Shown piece by piece: positions 27,991-36,602 of a DNA stretch of 64,000 bases. The stretch is from Bin52 sp965213935 (GTDB lineage Bacteria; Pseudomonadota; Alphaproteobacteria; Thalassobaculales; Thalassobaculaceae), in contig CBDCAO010000008.1 in NCBI GenBank assembly GCA_965213935.1, positions 53,005 through 117,004 on the forward strand, read 5' to 3'. The translations under genes were made by a program, and so were the position numbers. The notes beneath the pieces are model-generated. The model was given only the letters and a program-made list of their open reading frames with translations. It made no database searches and had not been told where the DNA came from. Each line of letters starts with the position of its first letter. Positions within the stretch are counted from its first letter, which is position 1.

Positions 27991-28992
27991 TCATAAGAGG
28001 CAACAGTTCCTTTTCCGCCACAGCAGATAGCCGAAGTTCTCGCCCGCGACCGGCAGTTCGCGTAAGGATTCCCACAGCACCGAGGAGCGCCCGGTCGGGT
28101 TGCAGCCGGTGAACGGATCGACGGCCGGCACCGGCTGGGTCATCTGCCAGCGGTACTGCGACTTCTTCATCACCGGCATCGGATAACGCCCGCAGAGCGC
28201 GCCCGAGCCGAACGTGCCCCAGGCAAGCCCGGCGCGGTGGAGGCGATAGAGCAGGCGCTGGGAGGCGAGCAGCGACGCCTGCACGCCGCCGACATGGGCG
28301 GCGACATTGCCGGTCAGCGGATACATCCCGCCCTGGCAGCCGGCGCACCAGAACAGCGGATCGAGCGGCAGCCCGACCGATGAGGCCGCGCAGTCGGCGG
28401 CGCACGCCGCCTGGGCGGGCAGGTTGGCGAACAGCGCTGCCTCGGGGTTGAGCAGAAAGGTCAGCTCGTCGTCGAGCCAGGCCGGGTCGAGTTCCGAGGC
28501 CCAGGCGATGTCGAGACCGCCGCCCTCCAGGCAGCCGAGATCGAGCAGCACGCCGATCCAGGAGAGCAGGGGATACATGTAATAGTGCGCGTGCCAGACC
28601 GAGCCCTTGGCGCCGTCGCCGCCGGAAGACCCGGTGCGGCCGCGCCCGGCCGGCAGGCCGGGGTTTATGGTGAGGCCGCCGAGATTGGGGAAGCACCAGG
28701 GCGCCCGCGTCGCGTCGACCAGCCGTGCCGGCTCCCAGACCCCGAGCGAGAGGCCGATCCGCGGGATGGGCGAGCCGCAGAAGCAGATCGGCGAGGACGG
28801 GTTCGGCGTGTCCAGCACGCCCGAGACGCTGCCGATGGAGATCGGCCCGATCGAGATCGGAAAGATGCACTCCCAGCAGACGTCCGAGATCGGGTTGACG
28901 AAGCGCCCGGTGCAGGACTGCGCCGAGGCCGGCGCGGACCACGCCACGGCCGCGAGGACCAGCGCCGCCAGCGGGAGCAGGCGGCGGATCAT
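27991..28992 (-). CDS. traU: F-type conjugation protein TraU
   Basis: 333 residues, close to F TraU (330). A signal peptide ends at ASA near residue 24. Then SCTGRFVNPISDVCWECIFP, a conserved Cys-rich TraU signature, and SPICFCGSPIPRIGLSLGVW. It is a periplasmic factor important for DNA transfer and pilus assembly. It overlaps the ssb gene upstream by 4 bases. Confidence 0.95.
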   Translation of the reverse strand: MIRRLLPLAALVLAAVAWSAPASAQSCTGRFVNPISDVCWECIFPISIGPISIGSVSGVLDTPNPSSPICFCGSPIPRIGLSLGVWEPARLVDATRAPWCFPNLGGLTINPGLPAGRGRTGSSGGDGAKGSVWHAHYYMYPLLSWIGVLLDLGCLEGGGLDIAWASELDPAWLDDELTFLLNPEAALFANLPAQAACAADCAASSVGLPLDPLFWCAGCQGGMYPLTGNVAAHVGGVQASLLASQRLLYRLHRAGLAWGTFGSGALCGRYPMPVMKKSQYRWQMTQPVPAVDPFTGCNPTGRSSVLWESLRELPVAGENFGYLLWRKRNCCLL

Positions 28993-29390
28993 TCCGCTTC
29001 CGCCCGTGCAGGGCCGTCACCGGCATCCGGCGTTTCTTCCGGCGCGCGGCGCCCGGACAGGATGTTGACCATGCCCTGCCGGCCGGCGACCACGATCTCG
29101 GTGATCGTCCGGGCCACGTCCTCCCGGTCGCGGTAGTCGCGCGTCGCGATCCGGCCCTCGACCATGACCGCATCGCCCTTGCGCAGCATCTTCTCCACCG
29201 CCGCCACCGCGGGGCCATAGACGACGATCCGGTGCCATTCGGTCGCCTCGGCCGGGCGGCCGTCCCCGTCTTTCCATTTCTCGGTCGTGGCGAGGGTGAA
29301 CGTGGCCGCCTTGCCGCCACCCTTCAGGTCGCGGATCCCGGGATCGCGTCCCGCGTGGCCCACGAGGGTCGCCCGGTTCATGTTCAGCAT
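28989..29390 (-). CDS. ssb: SSB-like protein within the T4SS operon
   Basis: 133 residues. OB-fold pattern: NRATLVGHAGRDPGIRDL, AATFTLATTEKW, EATEWHRIVVYGPAVAAVEK and GDAVMVEGRIATRDYRD. The C-terminus lacks the usual DDxPF tip (it ends ARAEAE), so it may not recruit the host SSB partners. It is unrelated in detail to the SSB at 7772-8227. Placement between traW and traU, with a 4-base overlap with traU, means it is made together with the transfer channel. Confidence 0.93.
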   Translation of the reverse strand: MLNMNRATLVGHAGRDPGIRDLKGGGKAATFTLATTEKWKDGDGRPAEATEWHRIVVYGPAVAAVEKMLRKGDAVMVEGRIATRDYRDREDVARTITEIVVAGRQGMVNILSGRRAPEETPDAGDGPARAEAE

Positions 29391-29394
29391 GGCT

Positions 29395-30063
29395 TCAGTC
29401 CTCCTCTCCCTTATTGGTGCTCTCCCGGTCTGCGACCGGAACTTCGGTGATGCGCAGCCGCGATCCCGCCTGTTCGACCAGGCTCGGCGAGAACCGGAGA
29501 CCGAAGCGCGCGGAGAGGCGCCCGCCCTGGTCGAAGAAGAAGGGACGGCCGTGCCGGCGCATCAGGTCGAGCGGCCGGCCGGCGAGCAGCACGATCTTCG
29601 CGGGGCGCCCGCTCTCTTCTTCCCGCGCCAGCGCCCAGGCGATTTCGGCCTCGCGCCTTCCGTCGACGAACAACAGGTCACGGGCGAGCACTGTCCGTTC
29701 CAGCGGATTCACACGCGTCCCGGCGGCGGCGATCAGCGCACCGTCGGCCGTGCGGATGTCCCGCGCGACCGTGATGGCGGGATCGAACAGGCGAGAGCGT
29801 TCCTCTCTCGCCGGCGCGATGCCCGGCGCCGGGTCCGGTTCCTCCAGCGTCCGGCGCGCATTGGCGCGGGCCTCGTCCTCCAGCCGCGCCAGCGCGCCCG
29901 AGCGTTCCATTTCGAGGAGCCGCGCCTCGATCTGCTCCAGCAGGTCGGGCTCGGCGACCGGCCACGTCGCGCCGCGCACGCCGAGGTCCTTCGCGGACAC
30001 GGCCCCCGGCAGAGCGGCCGCGAACAGCAGGGCGGCAAGCAACGTTGGGAATGCGCGCCTCAT
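29395..30063 (-). CDS. traW: F-type conjugation protein TraW
   Basis: 222 residues with a signal peptide (1-24, ending VSA). The family start KDLGVRGATWPVAEPDLLEQ directly follows it, and the C-terminal half has DPAITVARDIRTADGALIAA, PLERTVLARDLLFVDG and PFFFDQGG, which are usual TraW landmarks. It works in the periplasm with TrbC and TraU in pilus assembly. It overlaps the upstream S26 peptidase gene by ATGA. Confidence 0.94.
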   Translation of the reverse strand: MRRAFPTLLAALLFAAALPGAVSAKDLGVRGATWPVAEPDLLEQIEARLLEMERSGALARLEDEARANARRTLEEPDPAPGIAPAREERSRLFDPAITVARDIRTADGALIAAAGTRVNPLERTVLARDLLFVDGRREAEIAWALAREEESGRPAKIVLLAGRPLDLMRRHGRPFFFDQGGRLSARFGLRFSPSLVEQAGSRLRITEVPVADRESTNKGEED

Positions 30064-30689
30064 CGCGCCGCCTCCACGGGCGCCGGCCCGTCATGCGCAT
30101 GCGGCAGGATGGTGGCGGACTCCGATGCCGGAACGGCGTCCTCCGGTCCGACCAGCGGTCCGTTCAGCCCCAGCCACGGGATGTCCGGCATGGCGATCGC
30201 GCGCCCGATGATCCGCTCAGCAGCCACGAGGCCGATCTCCGCATAGCGGCTGTCGTGGCTGTCGGCGTGATCGGCGTGCAGGTAATAATGGCCCTGCGGG
30301 ATCGTGCCCGGCGCGATGGCCGTCAGCGGCCGCCCGTCGAGCGCATGGGCCTTGGCGCGGCCGACCGGCTCGCCGTCCAGGAAGACCGTTCCGCCCGGCC
30401 CGACCGTGACCGCCATGCCCGGCACGCCGAGCACCGTCTTGAGATACGGCACCGGCGAGCCGACGGCTTCGGGCGGCTCGAACAGCACCCGGTCGCCGGG
30501 CTTCGGATCCTCGCCGAACAGCGGGAAGGCGGCATAGCCCCAGGCCCCGTCCGACCAGCTCGCATTGACATGGACGTGCGAGGCGGCGGCCAGCCAGAGC
30601 GCCGCCAGCGCGATCATCGTCGCCAGGCCGATACGGCGCCGCCGCGCATTGCCGTCCCGCATCGCGACGCCCGGGCATCGCGCGCTCAC
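30060..30689 (-). CDS. S26-family peptidase (TraF/LepB-like, conjugative)
   Basis: 209 residues from a GTG at 30689, chosen because it overlaps the trbI stop (GTGA) and has GGGGGA upstream; an ATG at 30662 is the alternative. A single N-terminal membrane span is followed by VNASWSDGAWGY, which carries the likely nucleophilic Ser, and by YLKTVLGVPGMAV, which supplies the Lys. Later HYYLHADHADSHDSRYAEIG matches the S26 box with Ser-Asp-Ser. In F-type systems such genes process pilin or lead to cyclic pilin in P-type systems; here it probably matures TraA. Confidence 0.9.
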   Translation of the reverse strand: MSARCPGVAMRDGNARRRRIGLATMIALAALWLAAASHVHVNASWSDGAWGYAAFPLFGEDPKPGDRVLFEPPEAVGSPVPYLKTVLGVPGMAVTVGPGGTVFLDGEPVGRAKAHALDGRPLTAIAPGTIPQGHYYLHADHADSHDSRYAEIGLVAAERIIGRAIAMPDIPWLGLNGPLVGPEDAVPASESATILPHAHDGPAPVEAAR

Positions 30690-31063
30690 CGTCCGTCCCC
30701 CGAAGCAGCCGCGCCGCGTTCCGCCCGGCCCCGCGCCAGGATGGACGCGAGCGTCTGCTCGACCTCGGGCGTCATGTCCGCCGCGCCGGCGGCGACCGCG
30801 CGCGCCGGCAGCAGCACCGCTCCATGACGCCGGGATACCCGGTCGAGCGCGGCTTCGAGGGCTTCGCCCCACGCGCGCACGTCCTCGGCCGTCCCGCCTT
30901 GTGCGGCGGCGCGGGTCGTGAAGGCGGCGGTCATCTCGCCGAGCCGCACGCTGGCGATGGACGCGGCCTCGGGCGCGCCAAGGCGCAGCACGGCCGCGGC
31001 GACCGCCGCCGCCACGCCGCCCGCGAGCAGCGCGGCGCAGAGCACGACGCGAAGCTCGCTCAC
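30686..31063 (-). CDS. trbI: F-type TrbI protein
   Basis: 125 residues from a GTG at 31063 in a GTGA overlap; the longer ATG-initiated frame has a noise-like N-terminus. A membrane anchor (residues 3-24, LRVVLCAALLAGGVAAAVAA) precedes VRLGEMTAAFTTRAAAQGG, the usual TrbI core, and a helical region. TrbI is an inner-membrane protein that affects F-pilus outgrowth and retraction. Operon position between the S26 peptidase and traC region agrees. Confidence 0.8.
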   Translation of the reverse strand: MSELRVVLCAALLAGGVAAAVAAAVLRLGAPEAASIASVRLGEMTAAFTTRAAAQGGTAEDVRAWGEALEAALDRVSRRHGAVLLPARAVAAGAADMTPEVEQTLASILARGRAERGAAASGDGR

Positions 31064-31380
31064 GGCCGGTATCCCGCCGCGCGCCGGCGCGCGGTCATCG
31101 ACACATAGGCGCGGGTGTCGCGGTGCTTGAACCACGCCGTGCCGTCCTCGTCATGGAACATGTAGAGGTAGTGCCCGGCCCAGTGCCGGTCGGAGCACTC
31201 CGCGGACAGCACCCCGGCCAGGATCGCGGCCCGGAACACCTCCTCGGCGTCCCGCACCACCTGGATCGCCGGCACACGGGTCCCCGTGGCCGCGCCGCCG
31301 CGTTCGCGCCGCTTTCCGTCCCCGGTCACGGTCCCCTTCCTTCTCCCCCGCTTCGGGCTTCGCTTTTCCGCTCGCGCCAT
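31060..31380 (-). CDS. Hypothetical protein in the tra operon (106 aa)
   Basis: I chose the ATG at 31380 (MARAEKRSPKRGRRKGTVTG). The N-terminal 40 residues are very basic; the rest (VFRAAILAGVLSAECSDRHW, GHYLYMFHDEDGTAWFKHRD) is folded-looking with Trp, His and Cys. Its stop overlaps the trbI start. Not a known F-type component; it may be a cytoplasmic accessory factor of alphaproteobacterial F-like systems. Confidence 0.7.
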   Translation of the reverse strand: MARAEKRSPKRGRRKGTVTGDGKRRERGGAATGTRVPAIQVVRDAEEVFRAAILAGVLSAECSDRHWAGHYLYMFHDEDGTAWFKHRDTRAYVSMTARRRAAGYRP

Positions 31381-31394
31381 CTCCGGCCTCCCCG

Positions 31395-32009
31395 TCACCG
31401 TTCGCCTGCCGTCTTCCCGCCCGCGTCCCCGCCCGGCGCCACGCCGAGCGCCCGCAAGCGGGCGAGCCACGCCTGCGCCGCCTTGTCCGGCGGGATCGGG
31501 CGGAGGCGCCGTTTCAGCGGCGGAAATGCGACGCCCGCACCCGCCGGCGCGTTCGCGTCCAGCAGGTCGCGGCGCTCGGCCGCCGACGCCATCCGGGTGA
31601 CGAAGCGCAAGAGTTCCGCCTGTTCCTCGTCCAGCACCGCGTCCAGTCCGGCGGCCTCGCGTACTGCCGCATGGATCCCCGTGGCGAGCCGCCCGGCGCG
31701 TTCCGCGGCCCGCTGCGAGTCCGGCAGGCGTGCCCGCAGCCAGGCCGACGGCGCGTCCGCGACCAGCGCGTGCAGCGCCAGCGTCCGGCGTTGTGCGTTT
31801 TGCAGCCCGTCCAGCGCCTCGATTTCCTCGCTGACCGCGACGGCATGGGCCGCGACCGAGTGGTAGCCGCGCATGCAGCCGCCCCGGCGGCAGGTGTTGG
31901 CCAGCACATGGGCCAGCGCCTCGAAGTCGATAGCGGCGGCCGTCACGTCTTCCGGGTCGTCCGGCCAGTTCAGCGGCGCCTGGCCGCCTCCGGTTGCTTG
32001 CTGCGTCAT
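31395..32009 (-). CDS. HD-like phosphohydrolase-fold protein
   Basis: 204 residues, start fixed by an ATGA overlap with the traC stop. GYHSVAAHAVAVSEEIEAL and LALHALVADAPSAWLRARL align with YfbR-type HD phosphohydrolases, which have HSVAxH and LLHDAHEAYLGD. Here the canonical HD pair is replaced (HALVAD), so metal binding and catalysis may be altered or lost. Such genes recur in alphaproteobacterial mobile elements; a nucleotide-related function is inferred from fold only. Confidence 0.75.
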   Translation of the reverse strand: MTQQATGGGQAPLNWPDDPEDVTAAAIDFEALAHVLANTCRRGGCMRGYHSVAAHAVAVSEEIEALDGLQNAQRRTLALHALVADAPSAWLRARLPDSQRAAERAGRLATGIHAAVREAAGLDAVLDEEQAELLRFVTRMASAAERRDLLDANAPAGAGVAFPPLKRRLRPIPPDKAAQAWLARLRALGVAPGGDAGGKTAGER

Positions 32010-34672
32010 GCGGCGTCCTCCGTTTCGGTCGTTTCGGAATGTCCGGCAGCGGCGGAAACCCCGCCGGCGCCGTCCCCGGCCAGACGAGCGTCGTCCGCGA
32101 GGAGAAGGTCTCCCGCCAGCCGGTCGATGGCCTCGACGGTGCTGAGGCCCTGCGCCTTGAGGTTTTCCACGGCGGCGAAGGCCGGGCCGCGCGAGGAGAA
32201 CAGCGCTACCGACCAGCGGTCGAGCACGAGGCGCGCGACCCGCCAGCCGTCGGGGCCGTGCAGCACCAGTTCGGCATAGCGGCCGTCGGCGGTGGTCAGG
32301 CTCTTGAGCGCGCGCTCCATGCCGGGATCGCAATGGATGCGCTTCTCCTGCTTCAGCAGTTCGACCGACTCGTCCTTCTGGGCGAGGAAGATCACCCAGT
32401 CCGAGTTCTCCCAGGCCGCCCTTGCCGCCGGATTGGCGTAATAGTCGTTGACCGACTGCGTGCCCGTAATCAGCGAGCCCCGGTACTTGCGGGCGCGCCT
32501 GGCGGCGCCTTCGAGGAAGGACTTGCTGTCCTCGCCCGAGAGCAGGTCCCAGGCCTCGTCGATGACGATCGCCTTCGCGCGCGTGCGGGGGCCGTGATAC
32601 ATGCGCTGGGTGGCAAGGAAGACCACCAGCATCAGCACCACGGCCTGGACGTCGCCGCGCCCCTTGAGCTCGGCGAGTTCGAACACCGTCATGGCGTTTT
32701 CCAGGTCGGGGACGTTCGAGCCCGCGAAGAGCCGGCCCATCGCGCCGCCCGGACACCAGGGGCCGAGCGAGGTCGCCATGTCCGCCGCGCGGCGGTCGTC
32801 GCGTGCTTCAAGCTTCTGGCGCACCGTGCCGAGATCGGCCCCGTTGCCGGCCTCGTCCCAGGCCGCCGCGATGGCTTCGGCGATCAGCGCCGCCTCGATG
32901 TCGTCGATCGAGCCCCGGCGCCGGGCCATGCGCCCGATGACGCCCGCCAACATGGCGAAGCATTCCTCGCGGTAGTCGCCGTCGTGATTGGCGGTCCCGG
33001 CGTCGATCATGGCGAAGGGGTTGAGACAGGCCGGGTCCTTGCCGAAGGCGATGAAGGCGCCGCCGAGGGCTTCGGCCGTGTGCTGGAAGGACCGTCCGTC
33101 GTCGATCACCACCGCCTCGCCGCCGGCGCCGATCAGGCCGGTGACCAGCTCCTGCATCAGCACCGACTTGCCGGAGCCCGACTTGCCGGTGACGGCGACG
33201 TTGTAGTTGCCGGCCTCGTTGGCGAAGGGCGACCAGCAGGCCGGCTGCCCCCGCCGGCCTATGAGAAACAGGGCGGGGGGATTGTCCGGATTGGCGGGCT
33301 GGCCGCGCCACTCGCCGTGGATCGGGGCGAGGTTGACCGCGGAAGACGTCAACAGCGTCTTCATCCGGCCCATGCGCTCGAGATCGGCGTCGAGGCCGCC
33401 GGCAGACGCCATCGGCAGGCAGGCGAGCCAGGAGGGGAGCTGCATGTAGCGCTCGGCGTTCACCCGCCAGCCCTGGCCGTGATAGATCGCGCGCACCGCC
33501 TGCTCGGCCTCGTCGAGACTGTCGAGGGGTGCATAGACGGCGGCCATGTATGAGGCCCGGACCAGCTTCTCGCCATCCTTGAGGCGTTCGGTGACCGTTT
33601 GCCAGTCGCGCGCCTTCTCGGGCAGACCGGGGAGATACCTTGCAATGCCGGTGCCGGCCTGCTGGGTCGCCCTGGCCGACTTCAGGAACGCCTTCTCGCC
33701 GGCCGCCTCGTCGCCGGTGACCACGGTGAGGCAGGTCAGCACCGGGCAGCCGGGCTGGAGGAAGTCGCGGTGGAAGTCGCCGATCAGCGCGTTGCCGCGC
33801 CAGCCCGGCCAGACCTCGGGGAAGGCGATTGCCGAGAGCACCCGCACGGCGATGTCCCCGCCGGACGCGCCGTCCCCGCTGGACGCGCCGTCCCCGGAGC
33901 CGCCGTCGCGGCCCCCGTCGCCGTGATGGAAGGTGAGGCCCGTGGGATGGACCGTGAGCGCGCGGCCCGGCGCGATGCACTGTTCGTGCAGCGGATCGCG
34001 CGGCGCCCAGCGCCGGGGCGGGCGCTCGGCCTCGCCATCGCGGTATCCGCCGATATCGGGGCTCGTGAGTTCCGCCGCCAGCGACAGCAGCGCGTCCGGC
34101 TCCAGCCGGCGTGTCGTCGCCCCGGCCGAGGCGAGCGTCCCCTCCAATGCCCGGCGAAACGCGCCGAGCGCGGTCTCGGACGCCGGGCCGGGACCGCCCG
34201 CGAGACAGGCGGTGACGAACACCCGGTAGTCCGACAGGGTGAAGGGCGGCCCGCCCGCATGCAGCCGGCGCCAGCCGCCCGGCGCCAGCAGCTCGCGACG
34301 GCGCTTTCCCATCCGCGCCAGCGCGCCGCCCGCTTGCGCGCGGGGTTCCGCCCAGGCCCGGCTCGCCGCCCCGAACCTGGGGCTCGCCCAGTGGATCACC
34401 TGGATCGTGCAGCGCTCGGGCGCGGCGTCGGCGAGCGTGCCGGAGAGCGCCTCCAGGATCTCGGCGTCGATGCCGGCAAACGGCGGCAGCTCGACGATGA
34501 ACCCCACAGACCCCGCGTTGACGTAGAACTCGCTCGCCTCATCGAAGGCGCGCCAGGGCAGCAGGGCATGGAGCGCGGCCGGCATGGCCGGCGGTGTCCA
34601 CGGCCCCGGCGCCTCCTGGCCCTCGAAGAGTTCGAGCAGACGCCCGATCGCGGATTGGCCCACAGGGCTCAC
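32006..34672 (-). CDS. traC: F-type T4SS ATPase TraC (VirB4-like)
   Basis: 888 residues, close to F TraC (875). The N-terminal domain has family motifs (FVIELPPFAGIDAEILEALS, VIHWASPRF). The ATPase core has Walker A AVTGKSGSGKSVLMQEL near 490, Walker B AKAIVIDEAWDLLSG near 700 and KYRGSLITGTQSVNDYY downstream. An Asp- and Gly-rich linker (about 250-275) is unusual. It powers pilus biogenesis at the inner membrane. It overlaps traV by ATGA. Confidence 0.96.
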   Translation of the reverse strand: MSPVGQSAIGRLLELFEGQEAPGPWTPPAMPAALHALLPWRAFDEASEFYVNAGSVGFIVELPPFAGIDAEILEALSGTLADAAPERCTIQVIHWASPRFGAASRAWAEPRAQAGGALARMGKRRRELLAPGGWRRLHAGGPPFTLSDYRVFVTACLAGGPGPASETALGAFRRALEGTLASAGATTRRLEPDALLSLAAELTSPDIGGYRDGEAERPPRRWAPRDPLHEQCIAPGRALTVHPTGLTFHHGDGGRDGGSGDGASSGDGASGGDIAVRVLSAIAFPEVWPGWRGNALIGDFHRDFLQPGCPVLTCLTVVTGDEAAGEKAFLKSARATQQAGTGIARYLPGLPEKARDWQTVTERLKDGEKLVRASYMAAVYAPLDSLDEAEQAVRAIYHGQGWRVNAERYMQLPSWLACLPMASAGGLDADLERMGRMKTLLTSSAVNLAPIHGEWRGQPANPDNPPALFLIGRRGQPACWSPFANEAGNYNVAVTGKSGSGKSVLMQELVTGLIGAGGEAVVIDDGRSFQHTAEALGGAFIAFGKDPACLNPFAMIDAGTANHDGDYREECFAMLAGVIGRMARRRGSIDDIEAALIAEAIAAAWDEAGNGADLGTVRQKLEARDDRRAADMATSLGPWCPGGAMGRLFAGSNVPDLENAMTVFELAELKGRGDVQAVVLMLVVFLATQRMYHGPRTRAKAIVIDEAWDLLSGEDSKSFLEGAARRARKYRGSLITGTQSVNDYYANPAARAAWENSDWVIFLAQKDESVELLKQEKRIHCDPGMERALKSLTTADGRYAELVLHGPDGWRVARLVLDRWSVALFSSRGPAFAAVENLKAQGLSTVEAIDRLAGDLLLADDARLAGDGAGGVSAAAGHSETTETEDAA

Positions 34673-35316
34673 TTCACCCTCCAGCCGGCCGGCTCCAGCA
34701 CGACCCGCACATGCGACGCCTCGCGGTAGACGCCGTTCGCATCCACGAAGGGCGCGATCCAGATGCGCGCCACCACCTCACCGGTCCGAAGATCGTCGGC
34801 GCGCACATCCTCCTGCGTCATGTCGGTTTGCAACGAGGCCGGTTCGGCCAAAAGGGCGACGGCCTCCGGTTCCGCGGTCTGCGCGGCGGCGGGCAATGCG
34901 GCTTCCTCGCCCGGCAACGGGTCGGAGGACTGCATTGCCGGCTCCGCGTCCGGCCGCGCCGCGCCTTCATGCGCCTCCGCCTCGAACAGCCGCGCGAGCC
35001 AGCCGAAGGGATCGAAGCCGCTATCGCAAGCCGCCGGGCAGGATGTCTCCGCCGCCTGTCCCGGGGACGTCCCGGGCTCCGCGGTCCGCACCCGCCAGAG
35101 CGGCTCTCGCAACCCGGCGCCGCCCGCCGCGCGCGCGTCCGGCACCGCCGGATCGGCCGCGGCGACACTGTCGCACGCCCCGCCTTCCGCCAGCGGGCAC
35201 TGCCAGCTGTCGCCGATATGGCCGGTGGAGCAACCGGCAAGCAGGAGCGCGGCGAGCGTTGCCGCAGGAAGCGCCGTTCGGCGCAGGACGGGTTTCGTTG
35301 CATGCGTCATGGTCAT
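34669..35316 (-). CDS. traV: F-type outer-membrane lipoprotein TraV
   Basis: 215 residues. A lipobox LLLAGC places the acylated Cys at residue 29. Further Cys residues (WQCPLAEGGACDSV, SCPAACDSG) and the C-terminal VVARIWIAPFVDANGVYREA, SHVRVVLEPAGW are TraV features. TraV is the VirB7-like lipoprotein anchoring the TraK/TraB core complex. It overlaps traB and traC by 4 bases each. Confidence 0.92.
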   Translation of the reverse strand: MTMTHATKPVLRRTALPAATLAALLLAGCSTGHIGDSWQCPLAEGGACDSVAAADPAVPDARAAGGAGLREPLWRVRTAEPGTSPGQAAETSCPAACDSGFDPFGWLARLFEAEAHEGAARPDAEPAMQSSDPLPGEEAALPAAAQTAEPEAVALLAEPASLQTDMTQEDVRADDLRTGEVVARIWIAPFVDANGVYREASHVRVVLEPAGWRVK

Positions 35317-36602
35317 TTCCCTTGCTGAGCGGTTTGAGTGCGTGCCGGCGCCGCGGGACCCCCGTCGATGCGCGCGCCTTCGAGGAACACCAGCGTCACC
35401 TTCGTGCCGGCCTGGAGCTGGACCACCGGCTGGTACTGCTCGGCGCGGCGGATCATGTAGTCGGCGACCTTCTGCCCCGCCGACCCCGCCCCGGCGCCGA
35501 GACCGGCCCGGCCGATGTCGCCGAAACCGGTGTTGGCCACTGCCGCGCCGGCGCCCGTGGCCACCGCCTGGGGCTGGAACGCCTGGGCGACGCCCTGGCC
35601 GACGCCCGACACCATGCCGGCGAGGAAGGCCTTCTCGACCAGCGCGCCCTCGCGGCTCACCACCGGCCCGCGCACCCCGGTCTTGCCCGAACCGGCGACG
35701 AACCCCGCCACGTCGGTCTCGACCACCGTGCCGGGCTCCGGCCCGGCGCAGGTCATGGTGCGGAAGCGCACATAGACCTTCTCCGAGGAGAGGTCCCCAT
35801 GGGCCGCGCCCGTGACGGTGCAGCCGTCGACATCGACCTGCATCGCCGTCCCGTCTTCTGCCGCGGTCCAGGCCGGTCCCGTGATGCGCAGCAGCACCGG
35901 GCGGGGGTCGCCCTGCGAGGACACCCCGGCCGAGGCGTCGACGCCCGCCAGCACCACCGCCTCGGCATGGGCGCCCGCCGGCAGCCAGGCCGAGACCGGC
36001 TTCGCCACCGCGTCCGCCACCAGTTCGGGTCCGCTGCGGGGGTCAGCCGCAGAGGACCGGGGCTCTCCTTCCAGTTCGAACGTCTCGATCATGCGTCCCG
36101 GCATCGCTGCGGCCGGTTTGGTCTGCCCGCCCGGCCGTGCGCCCGCCGGCGCCTGTCCCCGGAACCAGGGATCGCCGCCCGGCACATTGCCTTGCCCGGT
36201 ATCCGCCTGCGCCGGCAGCCCGCGCCGCAGCTCGTCGATCAGCGCCGCCTGGCGGTCGATGACGGAGCGCGCGTTGGCGGCGTCGTCCTCCAGCTTCGCG
36301 CGCAACCGTTCGTTGTCGGCTCTCAGCGTCCGGGCCTCCTGCTGCATCTCGCGGATCTGCGTCTCGATCCCGCCGAGCCTTGCCTCGGAGCGCCGGGTCC
36401 AGACCTTCTCGGCCGCGTCCGGCCCGGCGATCTCCGCCTCGATGCCGCCCGCGGGCGCACGTTCCTTGCCCCCGCCCATGCCGAGCCACGCCGCCACCGC
36501 CACCAGCAACACCGCCGCGATCGCGGAGAACAGCAGAAGCTGGCGCCGGCGCACGGCATCGGCGTCTACCAGGTCGCGGGGCCGGTCCTTGCGGGCGCTC
36601 AT
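35313..36602 (-). CDS. traB: F-type core complex protein TraB (VirB10-like)
   Basis: 429 residues, slightly shorter than F TraB (475). One inner-membrane span (residues 22-42, LLLFSAIAAVLLVAVAAWLG) is followed by a coiled coil (about 60-115) and a Pro-rich stretch. The beta-barrel domain has AHAEAVVLAGVDASAG, PVLLRITGPAW and, at the end, GTKVTLVFLEGARIDGG. TraB spans the envelope and gates the channel. It overlaps traK by ATGA. Confidence 0.95.
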   Translation of the reverse strand: MSARKDRPRDLVDADAVRRRQLLLFSAIAAVLLVAVAAWLGMGGGKERAPAGGIEAEIAGPDAAEKVWTRRSEARLGGIETQIREMQQEARTLRADNERLRAKLEDDAANARSVIDRQAALIDELRRGLPAQADTGQGNVPGGDPWFRGQAPAGARPGGQTKPAAAMPGRMIETFELEGEPRSSAADPRSGPELVADAVAKPVSAWLPAGAHAEAVVLAGVDASAGVSSQGDPRPVLLRITGPAWTAAEDGTAMQVDVDGCTVTGAAHGDLSSEKVYVRFRTMTCAGPEPGTVVETDVAGFVAGSGKTGVRGPVVSREGALVEKAFLAGMVSGVGQGVAQAFQPQAVATGAGAAVANTGFGDIGRAGLGAGAGSAGQKVADYMIRRAEQYQPVVQLQAGTKVTLVFLEGARIDGGPAAPARTQTAQQGK

